In this document: piece after piece, positions 62,328 through 64,000 of the stretch
Layout: each line of letters opens with the position of its first letter
Position numbering within the stretch: the stretch's first letter is position 1
The notes under the pieces: model-generated
What the model was told of the DNA's origin: nothing
Seen by the model: the letters and a program-made list of their open reading frames with translations, nothing else
Database searches by the model: none
NCBI RefSeq assembly: GCF_004214935.1
Contig: NZ_SFCC01000003.1
Location: 62,001-126,000, forward strand
Length of the DNA: 64,000 nucleotides
Source of the DNA: Amycolatopsis suaedae
GTDB taxonomy: Bacteria > Actinomycetota > Actinomycetes > Mycobacteriales > Pseudonocardiaceae
Reading direction: 5' to 3'
Position numbers and translations under genes: made by a program

Positions 62328-63238
62328 TGACTGAACCGATTTCGGTGCGCGGGCTGGTCAAGCGGTTTGGTGCGACCACGGCGCTGGACGGTCTCGACCT
62401 GACCGTGCGGTCCGGCGAGGTGCACGGTTTCCTCGGCCCGAACGGCGCGGGTAAGAGCACCACGATCCGGATCCTGCTCGGGCTGCTCCGCGCGGACGCG
62501 GGCCGCGCCCGGTTGCTCGGCGGCGACCCGTGGCAGGACGCGACCGCGTTGCACCGCCGGCTCGCGTACGTGCCAGGCGATGTCACGCTGTGGCCGGGGC
62601 TGTCCGGCGGCGAGATCATCGACCTGCTGCTCCAGGCGCGGGGACACGCCGGTCGCGCCCGGCGCGACCAGCTGATCGAGCGTTTCGACCTCAATCCGAG
62701 AACCAAGGCACGTGCCTATTCGAAGGGGAACCGGCAGAAGGTCGCGTTGATCGCCGCGCTGGCCGGGGACGCCGAGCTGCTCATTCTCGACGAGCCGACC
62801 TCCGGGCTCGACCCGTTGGTGGACGAGGTGTTCCGCGAGGTCATCCGCGAACAGCAACGTGACGGCCGGACCGTGTTGCTGTCCAGCCACATTCTCGCCG
62901 AGGTGGAGCGACTGTGTGATCGCGTCACCATCATCCGCGACGGCCGCACGGTCGACGGCGGGAGCCTCGCGGAGCTACGGCACCTGACCCGGACCTCGGT
63001 CCGGGCCGAGATCACCGGTCCGGCCGCGGGGCTCGCCGAGCTGCCTGGCGTGCATGGCTTGCGCCAGCAGGACGGCGTCGTGCACTTCGACGTCGAGGCC
63101 GACGCGCTCGGTCCGGCGCTGCGTCAGCTCGATCTGCTCGGGGTGCGCAGCATCGTCAGCCGGCCGCCGACGCTCGAGGAGCTGTTCCTGCGGCACTACG
63201 ACCGGACCGGCGCGGCCTACGCGGCGGCCGGGCGATGA
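62327..63238 (+). CDS. ABC transporter ATP-binding protein
   Basis: A 303-residue ATPase. Walker [14 protein letters not shown] (about 36-48), signature region [15 protein letters not shown] (SKGNR in place of SGGQ), Walker [14 protein letters not shown], and the switch His in [11 protein letters not shown] are present. The C-terminal ~70 residues are an accessory domain common in drug-exporter ATPases. GAAAGG ends 6 bases before ATG 62327; ATG 62324 is an alternative. Followed in ATGA overlap by the permease. Confidence 0.93.
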   Translation: MTEPISVRGLVKRFGATTALDGLDLTVRSGEVHGFLGPNGAGKSTTIRILLGLLRADAGRARLLGGDPWQDATALHRRLAYVPGDVTLWPGLSGGEIIDLLLQARGHAGRARRDQLIERFDLNPRTKARAYSKGNRQKVALIAALAGDAELLILDEPTSGLDPLVDEVFREVIREQQRDGRTVLLSSHILAEVERLCDRVTIIRDGRTVDGGSLAELRHLTRTSVRAEITGPAAGLAELPGVHGLRQQDGVVHFDVEADALGPALRQLDLLGVRSIVSRPPTLEELFLRHYDRTGAAYAAAGR

Positions 63239-64000
63239 GCGCGCTGACGGGGACCCGGCGGCTGGGGCGGCTCGCGGTACGCCGGGAACGGTTCATCGCG
63301 CCGTGCTGGATTCTGCTGCTCGGCGCGATGACGGTCATCATGGCGAGCTATGTCGAACGGTGGATGAGCACGCCGGAACTGCTGGCCCGCTACACCACGA
63401 TGATCAACGAGAACAGTTTCTTCCGCGCCGTCGGTGGCGATGCCGTCATCGCCGACCTCGGGTACATGGCCGCCTGGCGAAGCGGTGGGGCGCTCTACGT
63501 CTTCTGCGCGCTCGCCGCGCTGACCGCGGTCATTCGCTACACCAGGGCCGACGAGGACACCGGCCGCACCGAGCTGCTGCGCGCCGGTGTCGTCAGCCGC
63601 TATGCCGCGTTGACGACCGGCCTGCTGGTGGCAGGGTGCGTCAGTCTCGCCTGCGGCGTACTGCCGGCGGGGCTGATGATCGCCATGGGTTTCGACCCGA
63701 CCGGATCGCTCACCTACGGTGCCGGTGTCACCGTGTCCGGTCTGGTGTTCGGCGCGATCGCGGCGCTGGCCGCCCAAGTCGCCCAAAATGCCCGCACGGC
63801 ACGGATGATCAGCTTTTCCGCGCTCGGCATCTCCTACCTTCTGCGGTTCGCCGGTGACGCGTCCGGCCAGTACTGGCTGAAATACGCCTCGCCACTCGGC
63901 TGGACGCATCTCGTCGCGCCCTACCGGGACAATCGCTTGTGGATCCTGCTGATCTCGCTCGCCGTCGCCGCGGTGCTGACCGCCGTCGCCTACCGCGTGG
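63235..64000 (+). CDS. ABC exporter permease, N-terminal part
   Basis: ATG 63235 opens a frame that stays open to the window end (255 codons). It reads [19 protein letters not shown], then membrane helices from about 22, 75, 120, 155 and 195 on. This matches the start of large permeases of the polyketide-antibiotic exporter type, which have about 12 helices and ~530 residues, so roughly half is missing beyond the edge. The ATGA overlap couples it to the ATPase. The exported compound is not known. Confidence 0.88.
   Translation, partial: MSALTGTRRLGRLAVRRERFIAPCWILLLGAMTVIMASYVERWMSTPELLARYTTMINENSFFRAVGGDAVIADLGYMAAWRSGGALYVFCALAALTAVIRYTRADEDTGRTELLRAGVVSRYAALTTGLLVAGCVSLACGVLPAGLMIAMGFDPTGSLTYGAGVTVSGLVFGAIAALAAQVAQNARTARMISFSALGISYLLRFAGDASGQYWLKYASPLGWTHLVAPYRDNRLWILLISLAVAAVLTAVAYRV

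Overview
The window is high-GC DNA with actinobacterial start codons (many GTG), GTGA/ATGA stop-start overlaps and several genes that look leaderless. The set ilvB-ilvN-ilvC, serA, leuB, cimA, a fumarylacetoacetate-hydrolase-like gene, gltX, tRNA-Gln and tRNA-Glu, together with interspersed GTGAAGG...CCTTCAC palindromes, points to a member of the Pseudonocardiaceae, probably Amycolatopsis or a near relative. The genus is inferred from memory of such genomes, not from a search.

Layout. (1) 1-18390 is a conserved chromosomal core: branched-chain amino acid and serine biosynthesis (3' end of ilvB, ilvN, ilvC, serA, leuB, cimA), two secreted proteases (trypsin-like and subtilisin-like), a DUF397 protein, an ankyrin-repeat protein, a FAD monooxygenase, gltX, a HAD phosphatase and two tRNA genes. 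cimA is preceded by an apparent isoleucine-rich leader peptide and a Rho-independent terminator. LeuB, IlvBN and IlvC act after CimA in the citramalate route to isoleucine, so these genes work as one pathway. (2) 18391-24287 holds a GT-C membrane glycosyltransferase, a two-component system, and a chimeric gene that joins the N-terminus of a methionyl-tRNA synthetase to a TPR domain behind an attenuator-like leader. (3) 24340-30130 is a mercury-resistance locus: ArsR-type repressor, mercuric reductase, and a 607-residue fusion of MerR-type HTH, organomercurial lyase (MerB) and a phytanoyl-CoA-dioxygenase-like domain. A degraded methyltransferase, a thioredoxin-like lipoprotein and a CcdA-like membrane protein follow. 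(4) 30150-35960 is accessory DNA with a grpB remnant, TetR/MFS, MerR, SulP, and two broken genes placed head to head. (5) 35969-49209 is a stress and respiration island: orphan histidine kinase, cytosolic copper-storage protein, GSP17M-like protein, three double-domain universal stress proteins (one frameshifted), a lone cytochrome oxidase subunit I with a lipoprotein, a Ca2+ exchanger, a CPA1 antiporter and a STAS protein. (6) 49213-57985 is a minus-strand carbon block: glucose dehydrogenase, GH15 glucoamylase/trehalase-like, PoxB-like TPP enzyme, an enolase-superfamily sugar-acid dehydratase and a GlcD-GlcF-type D-lactate/glycolate dehydrogenase. It could take storage glucan or trehalose through gluconate to pyruvate and acetate. 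(7) 58223-64000 holds an AGCS Na+/alanine symporter, an orphan response regulator, an HxlR-like regulator, and a TetR-controlled ABC exporter whose permease runs off the window end.

The strongest novel signals are the MerR-MerB-PhyH fusion with its internal start site, the cimA leader, and the metG-like leader whose four RNA segments can pair in alternative ways. No CRISPR array, insertion sequence, phage module, rRNA or replication origin was seen.
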